DNA of 64,000 nucleotides, from assembly GCA_037893245.1 (NCBI GenBank), contig JBAIAA010000741.1, positions 124,001-188,000 of the forward strand, in the 5' to 3' direction. Below, in pieces: positions 19,833-34,605 of the stretch; the first letter of the stretch is position 1, and each line of letters opens with the position of its first letter. The position numbers and the translations under genes were made by a program. The notes beneath the pieces are model-generated. The model worked only from the letters and a program-made list of their open reading frames with translations. It made no database searches and was not told the origin of the DNA. The stretch is from Crossaster papposus (lineage: Eukaryota; Echinodermata; Asteroidea; Velatida; Solasteridae).

Positions 19833-22800
19833 CTGGGGGAAAGACAGACATACAAACAACATGAGAAACTAGGTGCCTGGGCAGAGAGTTTTAAACTTAA
19901 GTAAATTGGGCTAGGCACAAAAAGATGGCGTTTCTTTTTATGTTAGTGTTACTCAACCTGAAAAGCACCAAAAAGCATGTTACAATAACACTAGTAATGT
20001 ACAGGAACGTGGTTATGATGACGTCAGCTCACATTTAATCAAACTTAGGCGACGGTATTTTAGAGTAATTTAGAGATGCATGTTACAATGAGATAAATGT
20101 TACAATAAGATACATGTATTTCTAAATGAATTGGAGATATCTTTTTATAATTAAGAAATATCTTCAATTATTTACAGTGGTCTCTATAATTATTCAGAGA
20201 TATCTATTTTACAGATATCTAAATAAAAACTCTAAAATATTGTCAAGTAAGTAATGAATATTAAATGGGCTTGACACAGGCGAAACATGTGCGCCTGCAC
20301 CATTACCAAGTTTTACTTGTGCATTACTGTAGTTGTGTAGCAACAAGCATCATTCTCATATTAGCATTTTGTTTCCCCTCTGCAATCAGTGTACAATACT
20401 GTCTAAAATACATAAATAAATAAAAAATGTCTCCGGTTATTTGTCCCACAATTTTGATCTTTGATATCGGGGACGGGTGGGGGAAACAATTGATAGGCAT
20501 ATTGAGTTGTCAAACGCCATTCTTTAGATTTTAAAGAACTTCTAACGATAAAAATACACAACTTTGAATGGTACACTATTACTTTAAACTATAAGATGTC
20601 CGTAGAATCCCTAGCTTTTCTCCTTCACAGGAGACTTAAAGGTAGGATACACCATTGGTAATTGTTTGAATTATCATGAATGGTAGATGTGGGGGATTTG
20701 ATTTTATAGTAAATATCGTTCGACTCACCTTTCCAAAGTTTTACAATCATGGATGCTGAGAAAAGCACGAAAAAACAGTATTTGTTTTCAACCGCAGTTC
20801 GAGCAGTTATTCTTATGTTACTTTTTTTTTTCGCAATCGCGAATTTTTCTTAAAAAAATTAAATTTCTCGGAATAATTACAGGATATCTAGCGCAATCAT
20901 TTTGCTGGATGCCTACAATCAATATTTACTTTCAAATGAGTAAGATATTTTTTTAAAATAATTTAGTAGTCAATATTTTGATATCTGCAAATGGTGTATC
21001 CTACCTTTAATATGCGAGATATTTTCAGGACCGCTACATACACGCACAAAACACCAGCACATTATCTACTCTGTGACTTACTCCGTTGCCATATTGTTTT
21101 TTCAAGGCCTCGTTCTGTGCTTTCAGAGTGTTGTGCTCGTCACATTGTGCTTGCAGACTGTTTTTTGTTACACAGTTCTCTGCAACAGAAAACAGTCACC
21201 AAATAAAACAAAAAATCGGTTTCAGTAAAGACTTCAGATCAATTAGTGCGGCAGATTGGTGAAAAATAGCTTAATTAAATGACAAAAGGGAGGATTTCTA
21301 ATATGTCATGAGAAAGATTTGCTATAGGGCCATCACACAGTTGTTCTTTAAAAAAATATAATTACAGCAAGCATTTTTTGAAGTTAAAAAAACAGTTATT
21401 ATTCTGTATATTTTTTTTTAAACTGAGATTTGCGATGACCCCTATGTAGCCAAATATCTTTCACATACTCTGACTGTTGGCCAAGTTTCATGTTTTAATT
21501 AATAATTAAAAGGAACTTTTTGTCATTTTGTCCATTCGTCAGTCGTGCATTTTAAAACAGCAAAAGTGCTCAATATATAAAAAAAGCTTGACAAAGAACC
21601 TGATGATATTTTAAGCTTTGTGAATGCTGCATACTATTCTGAGAAAACAATATTCAAATTTTTCATTTTCAATACTCCTATTCATACTTATTTGTTAGTT
21701 CTTCCCTTTGATCTCCACCCTGGACCCCTTTCCTTGTGGCTTTACCCTTTCTGTTTTTGTTCCTACCCCGCCTTTGATCCTATACCCACACTGACCTCAC
21801 CCTTTAATCCCTCAGCCTAATCCTCCTTTTGTTGTTTGTTCCATTGAACTCTGTGCTTTGTTTCTTTTGTGTTTTTTCAGCGCCCATGATGTGCATCATG
21901 CTGTACATTGCCCTATATATGTTTGTTTCTTGTACACAGTCATTTAGTCTCTGAAGAAGATCTTGTTAAGATCGAAATATTAGGCCCTCTTTACTTATTT
22001 GATTTGTATATTTCAGGTCATTCCAGCCAGTAAGCAGTTTGCAGCAGTATTAATCTTATTCAATAAAAAATTGGCGGAGTCACAATTTGAATTGCATGCA
22101 TGCGCCAAGCGTCATTCAAACGCTTATGCGCACTATTTGCGGACATTTTCGAAGGTATACCAGCATATAACAGAAGCAATAATTTCCCAGGAAGTATAGA
22201 AAAATGAATATCTTGACAACAATTAAACTTGTTAACCAGTTCGCGCCGGGATTATTTTAACATCCTCGAGCCCACGGGCAGGATTATTTTTAACGAAACT
22301 CAATCCGAAGCGTGTTCAGGCTGATAGTGCCGGGAAGCACACCCACGCATTTCCGGCCTTGCCCGCTGCTGACATACATTTCCGAACTTGAACTTGGCGT
22401 GTTTATGCGTCATCCGTTTTAATCTGGGGAAATATTTGCGTTTATATACGTCATCCGGCGCGAACTGGTTAAAAGTGTTTTGCATGGTTGGTTACTTAGT
22501 AAAAAGCTGCAAAAGGTATATATCTTTTAAGTGAAAGCAATTCTATGATATTGAGCACCATTCTGCCTGACTATAGTTGTCAGTTTGACAAACCGATGTT
22601 GCCCAATTGGCGGGAATTAATTTCAGGAGGAAGAATTGGATGTTATCCAGACAGTGTTTTTATACTATATAGGCAGAATAAAAAGATATAAGAAGGGGCA
22701 AACGTTTAGCGGTTCTGGTTTAAAACACGGCTATTTTATTTGATTTTAATAAATACCTAAAGAGAGTTGATGGCTTCTGATTGGTCGAGACTTGATCACA

Positions 22801-25800
22801 TGGAGGGCATTATTTTGTAGTAATTGCCCGGCTTTTAAGAAGATAAATGTTCACTGAACCAGCATTAATCAACCATCATGTCAGCCAATGATTGGCTGAA
22901 TGCAACAGTCCTATGGTAACTTGTAACAAGGACGCGTCAAATCTTGATACTGCGCGCTATATTTTTCAAAATGCACGCGTCGTCTGTTAACGCTAGCGCG
23001 TTGCTATGTACGGTGGGCATCAGTAGTCAGCTAGTCTGGTCTTAAAGTATGGGTAATAATAACAACAAATATTGAAGAGACAGGGTACCATGCATAAGCT
23101 AAAATATGGCCCCCGACATAAAAACAAAACACTGGAAATATCCCCAAAAGAAAACTCACGAAATTTAAATCATTTCACCATTTTTCTTGTTAAAAAGCTA
23201 TTTATTAAAGGGAATAACAGTGCGAGGACCCGCTTATTACTGTGTGATAATGACCCGGTTGGGGGATGACCGCTGGTAATTATATTTATCCCCCAACTCG
23301 GTCATTATCCCGCAGTAATGACTGGGTCCTCGCACTGTTATTCTCTAATTAATAACGTTTCGACCATTCGGCCTTCATCAGGTTATCAAAAATCAAGGTT
23401 AAAAAAACATAACAAATTAAACGTAAGTAGCATGGCTGAATGTAGAAATGGCCATTTTGGCAATGCGAGCAAGGTTTTGACAAGAATAGATATCCTACTT
23501 CGGTTAAAATAGACTTGTCTTTTTTTAGTTTATTCAGTCACCTGTATATCCAATGTTTATGTTTTAGTTTAAATTTGCAAAATATGACGATTGACTTACC
23601 TCTCTTAGTGATTTCCACTTGTTTTGTCAATATTCGGCCTCCGACATCCGCCGTACAGCTGTAGCTTCCCACAGTTTTGGCCTGCACAATGACGTCCAAT
23701 TTTACCAGTTCGGGTAATATGTAAGTTATAGTCACTTCTTTACTTTCCGCTGTAGATATCAATAAGAAAGAATTAAGAGACTCCAACAAAGAAATCAACT
23801 GGGGTGGGATTTGAACCTTTCCCCGTCTACACAACTTGACTGCACTACTAACGACGCTATCTAGCCTTTTGTTGACAGTTCAATTGAGCGGTTCATATAC
23901 TCGGCGCGAAAGCGAACATGAACGCGAATTGGTGACGTTGAGGCAATCTTTGGCGGTGCGAATTTGCAAAACCGAGTCGAACACATTTCAACTCTTGCGA
24001 ATCTTCGCAGCGAATGCTAATGGCGACATCAAATTTCTCAAGTATGAACCAGCCTTTAGTCGGTATCTTTGTTCAAACAATTTAGATTTCCATTGGCCAA
24101 TATAATTTGGAAACCACTATAGCGGAAGTTGCAGACTTTGAGGAGAGTTTTGGTACATCATTCACACTTCACGCAAAAGTCAATTAAGCCGATTTGCAGA
24201 CGTCAACAGTAACAGTTTCATGGCCACAATCGCCATTTTACCCTATAACCAACTCAGTAATTCACACTGAAATTATCATGATAATATGCACCCAGCTGTG
24301 ATTTTCCAAACGACATCTGAATGGGGTGTACGCATGCTAGGAGACTTCAGACTAATTACTTCTCTTATAAAAAACATCCAGAGCCACAAATAAGGTACAA
24401 CAAAAATAAATTACTTCAAACTTACTGACATTTTGGACTAATTTGTTTCACAATTTAAAAATAAATAAAGCAAGGTACTGCAATGAAGTATAATATGCAA
24501 TGAGCATTCCAATAGCTCAATCGATAGGGTACAAGGCATAGATATTGGAGCCTCCAATCTCTACACTCACCATATAGTCTGAGCTGTATCGGAATGCTTG
24601 GCCAATAATACATTGCATTATACTTTATTTAATTATTTTACATCATATACATATACCAGTTCGCGCCGGAGGATGTATATATACACGCAGAGCTTTACCC
24701 AGATTCAAAACGGATGACGCATAAACACGTCACGAGAATGGCCGGAAATGTCTGTCAGCAGCGAGCAAGGCCGGAAATGGGTGGGTGTGCTTCCCGGTAC
24801 CATCAGCCTGAACCCGCCTCAGATCGAGTTTTAATAAAAATAATACTGCGCCTCGGTTCAGTGATGTTCAAATAATCCCAGCGCGAACTGGTTAAAAGTA
24901 TTGTAAAGGGTGCTCAACAATCCATCCATTCAAATATTATTTAGGAAGAAGATTAATTCACCACCCGCCCCTTTTATATGTACAATACTTACTTGCATTC
25001 CAGGTCAGATTGAATCCAGAGGAATTCACAATTGGGTTGCTATTGTCAATGGTGCAGAACCAGTACACGTGCTCATTCTGGCAAGCCGAGACATTAGCAA
25101 TGGGCAACACTGTCAGCACATCCTCAGAAAGTTCTGCAAAAGATTAAGATGAATTCAGCATGAATTAAGATGGTGTGCACCCAGCATGAATTAAGATGGT
25201 GTATACCCAGCACGGGTAAGATGATGTATACCAAGCACGAGTTAAGATGGTATATTACCCAGCACGAATTAAGATGTTATATATCAAGCACGAGTTAAGA
25301 TGGTATATACCCAACACAATACCTAACAGAAATTTATTGGGAGGGGTGGGGGGGGGGGGGGGGTTCCGATCCTGTGTCTTATATTTTATGCACTGATTGA
25401 CCGACTGACCGACCAGTTCACTGAGATTGGTATTAAGGGATTGTTGTCATTTTCATCTTTTTTTTGGGGGGGGGGGGGGGGGGGGGTTGCAATTAAGTTA
25501 CAATTGGTGGCCGAAGGCTTCATTTGGCTGAAGTCAGTGCAGACATTTCTACAAAACTTGCATAAAACAACCATCGGCGTCATTAAGTTTTTCTCAATGC
25601 ACCAGATTTTACACATGACAGAATTAAGCCTTTTGTCCTGTAGCTGCACTGCACAGCTGCCTCACACACCATGTTCTACAGCATATCATAGCTGGCCACA
25701 GCATTCTGGACAGATTAGTGGGTTGCTGCAATAGCCGCTCTACCACATTAAGGGATTATATGTAATTAAGATTTGTTCATGTCATAATGTGGTAATGTAA

Positions 25801-28800
25801 TTAACCTCAAAGTCAAAATCTGCATGCTGAAAGGGATTTCACTTACCTGTAGGTTTGTCTTGAAAGAGTGGACTGGGTTCAAAAGAAGAAAAAAAATAGA
25901 TTGATAAATAAATGACAAATCACATGCTCTTTGAGATTTGTAAACAGAATATTTAAAATCACGTACCAGCAAATCCAATATTCCAGTTGCTGTATAGTTT
26001 ACATTAAAGCAATTTTGTTTGTGGGTGCAAGGGTAATAATTTGCCCAATTGTCTGGAGCACTTCTGCACTTATCATGGGTTGAGGCATATCAATGCCTTA
26101 ATTGCAGTACTGTACGTGGATTATAGTTCCTTGTTACCCATCCCACTTTATTTGTGCCGTCTTGGCTTGTCTTGTTTCAGTGTGAAGGGGCTGGTTCTTC
26201 CACACTTTCTTCTAGCCCAAACCTCCAATGGCCTTTGGATATATATATATATAAACAGAAATAAAAAAAATTCTTATGATTACTCTTTTCATTGCAATGT
26301 GAAATTTAAATTTCCTTTGAGGTTTTCCTCGTGCATTTACAGTATTTATGACATTTTGTAGAGGAATGTGTGGTACGTGTGCTATGCAAAGGTCAGAACC
26401 TTGAAAAGTACTGTATTGTTAAAATGTGTGCTAGGATACGGTATTTTGATTGGCCTAGCTAGAACGAGTCCAGTCTATAAAAATGCATGGCGCACGTACC
26501 GGTACACCTAGTGTGACATCAAATGTGTATGCTATGAGATGTCAGCTGTATCATTGGTACCCACACAATGTTCACCTGCACTGTTAAGACAGCAAACTAT
26601 AGTTGGAGATCAGTGAAAAATATCGGGCAACTGTGTTTGGACAACTTGACTTGTTTACAACATGGAGGTAGTTTTAATTTGTTTTTCCAGTGTATATAGT
26701 TATAAAAATACAGCCGTTTATATTTTTGACTTAACGGCTTCACCTTGGGTGTTTAAACGTCATATCCCACATCACAACAGTCAACAATTGTTATTAAACT
26801 GTAAAGGTTCTTCCAAATATGGGGCTATTAAATCAATAACATAGAGAAACCCGAGTCAGATTTGTTTTGTTATAATTATCAAGTTAAACCAAAACCTGAA
26901 TGTGATGGATTATACCTGTGACCTTAGGTTACTCTAAAAAGGCACTCATCTGTAGTCATAATCATGTGTATGTTTGCCATAAGGTGGTTTAACGTTGCAT
27001 TGAGCATACTCAGTAGAGCGCCCACTGTATGCTAGCCTTGGTCAAGGCGTTCATCGTTACCCGTCCGTACGTATGGCGCGGCGGTAATCGGAGCACAACG
27101 ACCTCATGTGGCCACTATTATATATGCAAATCAACTGAAGATATATGATTTCAGTTAATTTGCATAAATAGTGGCCGTATGAGGTCGCTGTTCGCGCTGT
27201 ATCTTTGCACGGGAGCGCGCGCAAGCTAGCAACATATGCGGGGCGCGCGTGTATTTCTGGACGGATAACGACGGACGATAATGACGGACGATCATAACGA
27301 CGAACCCGCCTTGACCAAGGCTAACTGTAGGCCTACTACATGTACAACCAAACACGCTATCATCTGGGTCAGTTTGTTCCTCTCTTCTGCGCTGAATTTA
27401 AGAATGGGAAACAACCTTATGGGTGCGGTCGTTTAGCTCACCTGAGTAGACACGGTAGTCGGGTTATATAGACACGGGTGTTAGCAACGAGAGCCATGCT
27501 AAACGAATGTTCAAACGCAGATCATCACGATCCTAAACGCAATATTTGTAGCCGCATTCGTATTCATTGACAAACCTCATTTTCGGACAGAAGCCACGTT
27601 TTCGTTAATAAGCTTGGTCAATAATTATGTTTAGACTTCCAATAAAGTTGATTTATAAGTTGTCCACAGCCCAGTTGCCATATTTGCCCGTATCTTGGAA
27701 TAAACAACGCATGCGTGTGACGTATTGCACCAGTGACTTTTCTCCATGAGCAGGGTCAGTGGTAGCTGACTATGACCTGGGTGAATGAGCCCAGAGTATG
27801 ATGTCTCAGCTAATCAAATGACCCGGGGGCTGACCCGTGTAGAAACAGGTGAGCTGACCAAACACACTCAATGTAAGGCTGATGAAGAACTGCACTTTAA
27901 TTGGCGGAGTATTTTTATAGTCCAGGCAAAATACTTAATTTTGTTTTGTTGACCTCAAACAAATTGCAAAAATATGTTTTTCACCACAGTGCACTTATAT
28001 AAGGTCCGTAGAATGACATACTAAAAATCATTACAAATCCAAGTGGTGGAAATGTCTAATTTGCATAAATCGTTTATTACCATATTTGGGTATATATTTT
28101 ATTAATTTTTTTTGAAAAGTTTATTTAGGTGATTCTACTTACACATCCTTATTTCAATAAGTATTTTCTAAAGCATGTAAATTACTGAATACTTATGAAA
28201 TTATAGTAATGGTCCAAAATGACTACAATTATACCCTATAATTTGCATGCATTTACCTTGTCTCCAGATATCATCAAGTAGTCAGTATTGACGAGCTTCA
28301 AATTCACCAAGTTGCTTACTGGCACAGTTATCCTATTAAAACCTTATGGAAAACCATATGAACAATGATAACATTTAGCCCAGCAAACAAAAACTGGGCT
28401 AAAAAAGTGTCCATAAATTGAGCTAAAAAGTAGATAACGGGTTGCTTAAAGGAAACATGCAGTCTAACATTTTCATTACGCATTTTTGGTTTTAATTTAT
28501 TAGATTTATGTGTATTAAATGTGAATAAAAAGCAAAACTGGTTCTAGTGTACGTTTAGTGTGGTAATTTGCCGTCCAAAAATTGATCCCCCTTTTAAAAT
28601 TTCGCGGCCACTAAAAATGAGTGACATAAACCGAGGCAGGACCCAGACAAATTCTCGTTAGTCGGTATGCGACGTCTAGGTACGAGACGGGTTCGCGTGG
28701 CCACGTACGCACATTGGTGTGTGTTGATGCACCCACAGTGTACGAATCGCATACGCTTTGTGCACGGTAATCAAATTTCACATGGACGATCGTGAAGTTC

Positions 28801-31800
28801 TCCTCGGTTTTTGGTGAATCCGACGAAAACAGTACTGATTCGTCCGATTCGAATCACAGTATTTCTTATTCAGACACGGACTCGAGCGAGGATAAAGATG
28901 GGGTCTCTCTAGGAGCTCTAGGTCGAAGCACGACCGCTCAAAATGTTTGCTGCAGAGGGCCGAAAATCACTAGGCCCGCCCGGACCACTTCGCTCTGGTA
29001 TACTTGGGCTGTCCAAATCTTCTGATTTTTAGGATCAGCCGGAAACAAATGAAGCCTTACTTCATCTTTAGTATAGTTTCGCTACACCTAGCAGCGCACC
29101 TAGTTGGCATGACCGAAAACTGTTGTATTTTTACCCCGATTCAGAATGAAAAACCATGTAAAGACCGACACTTGTTGCAATGCGCGCAGTCAGTATACGA
29201 TAGGCCGGGTAGCAGCGCGGCGAGTCTCTGTCTTGATTTTTGTCATACCCCACGCAAAGTTTTATGTTAATGAGGCTTCCCTTCGAGGGGCGGAGTGGTT
29301 TGATTTTCTCCCATTTATCACAGAAAATAAACACAACCACACACATAATGTTGTTGTCAACATTATGCTTTATTGATTTAAGCAAACAAAGTCCTTATTA
29401 CATGTTTCCTTTAAGGTGAGAGACTTTAACAAGTTCAAGGAAACCCCCAACATTAAAGATTTTTGTTGCTTACAATAATCATATCTACGTTAAAATGTAT
29501 TTTGGGGATTTCCTTGAACTTGTTCAAGTCTCCCATGTTAGACAATCCATTAACTACTTTTTCGCCCAATTTATAGACACCATTTTCCCCAGTTTTTGTT
29601 TGCTGGGCTAAATATCACAATGTTATCATTGTTCATATGATTTTCCATGATTTTCCAAGAAGCAACTTGGTGAATTTGAAGCTCACCAATACTGACTACT
29701 TGATGATATTTGGAGACAGTGTAATGTGGGCACATTTATAGGGTCACGAAGTTGTCATTTTGGATAATTACTATGTTCTCATAATTATTCAGTCACGTAT
29801 ATGCTTTAGAAAATGTTATTGAAGTAGAGATATGTAAGTAGAATCACCAAAATAAACTTTTCCAAAAAAAATAAATATTTATATACCAAAATATTGGAAT
29901 AAATATATTACGCGGCAGGGATTAACAATTTATGCAAATTAGTCATATTTCCACCACTTGAATTTTTAAAGACTTTTAATATGTCATTGTGGGGACCTTT
30001 TAGAAATGCATTGTGGTGAAAACATTTTTGTTGCAATTTGTTTGAGGTCAAAACATATTTTTCCTGGACTAATATAGTTACAGCAGGTACGAGGAGATAA
30101 GATTACCTTCTGCATTCACTGCCTGTGTAAAAGCAGTAGGGAGATCTCCACCCACACTGCTCTTCATTACTTGCTGATCCGCATTTGCTGCTCAAGGGCC
30201 ATTGAATGGAAGACTGGGTGTCGGATGTACCCAACAGGAAAAAGGGTACTGATGCCAAATCCAAGATATCCAGGCCATTTATAGGTCCGTTGGCATTCTT
30301 AAAAAAACACCACATAAATATAACTTATAAACTGCTTCACCCATTCTTTTTCCTTTTTGTCTTGGGGAGGTCTTGGGGAGGGGTTGGGGTAGGGGTAGGG
30401 AGTGGGTTTAGGGATGGGGGATTAGAAGGTGGGTAGAAGGTTGGGGCGGAACAAATCTCACTAATTTCCCTGTTTGTTGTAGTAGAGAGCAAAGCATATC
30501 CAGTATGGGGCGGGGCAACCGACATACCCCTTTCCACCTATCCCCGATTCCCCCCCCCCCCCCAAGCATTTTTGTATTTTATTTGTTATGTTTCTATTGT
30601 TTAAGGTTGATACAAAATAATTTCATATTACAATCCAATTCCCTTGTTTTTTATTCGGACGAGGAAATGTTATGTAATAACTCCCACTGCATCATGGTAG
30701 AATTACTTACAAATCCTTCGAGTTCAACACTTTTCCATCCAACACTGTCACAGGTTTCCTGGGTAAATTTGATCACACTCCCAGCACCTGTTTAGAGAGG
30801 ATAAAATCAAAGAGAGGCCGGTAGTGCAGCCGTTTGTATTTGTTTTATTAGCCGAGGAAATAAGCATAATTGAGGCCTCTTTTTAACCCGTTTCTGATTA
30901 AAGAGTGGCGATTATTTAAAACTTAAAGTATCAAAAAAAATTAATTTGGCGTCCGAAATGGCCGCCAATTTCCAATGTTTATCGTAAGTTTGCAACCAAA
31001 TAAAAAGTCTAAACATTATAATTTAAGGCTAGGAATATAATAAAATCATTATTTAGAATGTGTACATACCGTATGCATACCGTAACCAATATGGCGTCAA
31101 AATGTTGTCTAGTTTTATTTGTAGTATAAATAGACTTACGCTACTATATTTCTAGGTGTGAGCAATCCAACATTTAAGCAGCAACATCCACAGATTTGTG
31201 CCCTGAATCAATTGTAATATTGCAAGGACCTTTTGGGTATCAACCCCGGTACAAATCCAGATGCAAAATCCTATTTTATGTCTATTCAAAATATATTTTT
31301 ATGCTATTTTCGCTTAGAAAATAGTAAGAAAATATATTTTTTTTCTATTCCCAGGACAAATTGGACTGCAATACACTATTTTATTTCTATTTTCGGATAC
31401 TGCAATTCTATTTTATTACTATTTTTGAAAGGCCACACTATTTTTAATGTATTTTTTTGTACTTAAGTAACTTTTTGGCCTATTTTGTTTCTATTTTCTG
31501 GGACTTAGAGATTTTTCGGAAACTCAAAGCCTATTTTGTTTCTATTTTTTGGGACTTAGAGATTTTTCAGAAAATCCAGAACTATTTTTTGTCTATTTTC
31601 TGGGACTTAGAAATTTTTATGAAATTCAAAGCCTATTTTGTTTCTATTTTCTAGGACTTTGAATTTTTTTCAGAAATTCGAAGACTATTTGGATTTTTCT
31701 GAAATTCAAAGCCTATTTTGTTTCTATTTTCTAGGACTTTGAATTTTTTTTTCAGAAATTCGAAGACTATTTGGTTTCTATTTTCTGGGACTTTGAATTT

Positions 31801-34564
31801 TTCTGAAATTCAAAGCCTATTTTGTTTCTATTTTCTAGGACTTTGAATTTTTTTTAAGAAATTCGCGTCCGTAATCTGGGCCGCGGAGCAGTACATAGGC
31901 CTAATTGTAATTTGTTAACGTTTGAGAAATCATGTAAATGTATGCCTAGTTCAGTGTCGTCACACATTTGTTCAGGCGACTCTTTTTATCTTATCTCTCA
32001 TCTGTGAAAGTTTCACTCCATTATTAACTAAGTAAGTTACAGAGAAAACAATGAATCACCAATTTATGTGCAGCGGTTGTTTCCCCCGAGCGAGAAGAAA
32101 CTCGGTCCCAGTCAACTCTGCCCCAAATCAACTTAGCCCAAAGTCGAGACAACTCGACCGTCCAGACAACCCAAAGTCGGTGCACCGTTCGCTCGGTCCC
32201 ACTCTGTCCCACTAATATTTTGGGTGGGAAAAGTTAAATTGTCTCGACGGTCGAGCTGTCTCGGCTTCGGGCCGAGTTAACTTAAGGCCAATTTGACTTG
32301 GGGCCGAGTTGACCTAAACCAGGCATGGTTTGCTGGGGTCGTAGGCCTACCATTGTGAAAATACAGGAGGTCAAATAAAAAAGACCGCCCAAGGATTGCA
32401 AAAATGGCAACAAAAATAATAATACAGTGGCATGTTTAATTATATTCATCCAATATTTTCTGCTTAGTTGCGTTTTAATATTAAAAAGTGATTTTTTGGG
32501 GTGATTTTCTGTTGAAGAAAGTCGTGCGTACACCCTTTTTTTAAATGGTATGTTCCGAGCCGATCGTGTAATTCTTTTATCCGGGAACTTTACACCGATT
32601 CTTGGTCAAGTTCCCAGCCCTAATTTGCGCTGAGTAAATACGCGTTGTATTAGGTAACTGACTAAAATGTGTTGATCACTTTTTAAAATCGAAGTTCACA
32701 ACTGTATAGTGTAACGGTTTTCATCATCAGGCAAGAAGCGAGCCCAATACTACTCAATAGTCTGGATGAATAAGAAGAGGGTTTTGTAACTTAATTTTCC
32801 TACTTACTGAGTTACTTTACTTTTGTTACTCATCTGCTCGTAATGGTTGGGAAAGAATCTTTTCGAGATTGGGAGACATCGAGAAGTTTGACTTTGACCA
32901 TGGAGCTATCGACAGCTAGCTGCACTGTACTACCGTACTACTACTTCTGGCCGGGGCCGGGCAACCAAGTGCCAAGTGGACAATCACACACACACACACG
33001 TGTAACGTACGTTACGGTCGTAATGGTTTTGCTGTTCTGGATATCGAGATCGCAAAAAATATTCAGGCTGCTTTCGGATGGGCTACCTAGCTAGGCCAAT
33101 CCTCGAAAATCACGTGAAATGGGAATAGTTGTTACCAGTTTTGTCTTGAGTGATGGCAAAAAAAATAGACATGATGTGGCCAACAAAACTGGCATGATTC
33201 ACATGATAAACTGGTATTTCGATGAACTTGTTCATGTTGTTGAACTTGAAGGAGTAGGCACTAAATTTGTTTTCCATAAAAATAAAAAACCTTCTATTTG
33301 TTCTAATCTATAAAGTAAAAAGTTCTACTTCTATTTTTGAAAATACATGTCGGCCTATGCCACGACGAACTGACATCGCTTTTCATGATTTTCCTAGTTC
33401 CGGATCGCTTGAAAAACTGCTTTGTACTTGTACTACTACATGTATTTTTATACTAAGGCCCTAATTTAGGTTGTTATAAAAAATATTTACAGCGAAAACC
33501 AACTAAATCAAGCAGCCTTTCTGATACAATATTTAGGCTACATCCGTTTACAACCATAGGCGTAACCGAATGCCTAAGTTTAAAAGAAAAAATTGCACAA
33601 GAAAATGTTTTAGAATTTTTGTTGTTAAAGCGCGCAACGTGGCCATGCCTGGTGCACCAAATCTTTGACCCACAGAACACCTCACTTAAAATCGCTTGTG
33701 CGTGTATTAAACTTTACATACTTTACTCATGATCCGGAACTAGGAAACAATATGATATAGACTAGTCCGAGTTACTGGACTCTAGTTATCACTTTTTTAA
33801 ACATTTGGACATTATCTGGCGCTAGTCCAAATGTTTAAAAAAGTGATAACTAGAGTCCAGTAACTCGGACTAGATATAGGCCTACGTTCATTCTTTGTCT
33901 TTTTTTTTCTTTCTTTTTTTTAACTTTTAAAATTGTTTTTAATAATGATACTTTTTTTTAAAACAATTTTATTACAAGTAATACTGTAATACATAATAGT
34001 TTGTCTTATTGCCTTAATAACCAGTTCGTGTCGGAGAACGTGTGTAGCGATTTTACGGACACAAATATTGATCAATATTGGCATTGATGTTGCGTGATAA
34101 ATAATATCCTACCTTTAAAGTATTTTTTCTTAGGTTTAATTTTGATAATTGGCCATGACTTCTTCACGAAAGGTATGTCAGAAATATTTGTAATATGGCG
34201 CAAGAAATTTTAACTTTCTTTTACATAAAGATCGAAGCTGCAGTAAAATTATAGGCCATTCGGTACGTGTACCACTGTACCAGCTAGCTCTTTGCATGGA
34301 CACTATTTGGACTATATTTTATCGACCGTATTTTTTGGGTTTGTAAATGCTACATGTACTATCTATATGCAAATTTCTGCTATTATATTGCAGATCCAGT
34401 CACGTGTATCTGGCACTTGTGAACAAAATAAAATCAAACTGCAAACAGAAATAAAAGTGCCATTTGTAGTTCATATTAAACATTGTCTCAGGTTGTTTTC
34501 AACAATTAATTGTTTAGATTCCAGTGAATATGCATATTTTATTGTCATTTCTAACTTCTGGTCA

Positions 34565-34605
<41 letters not shown>

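Noticed and set aside
28792-29025. Acidic serine-rich frame as a host gene
   Set aside because: It begins at GTG, has no ATG, lies inside a TTAA-bounded element and loses any pattern after about 45 codons. Treated as a possible transposase remnant.
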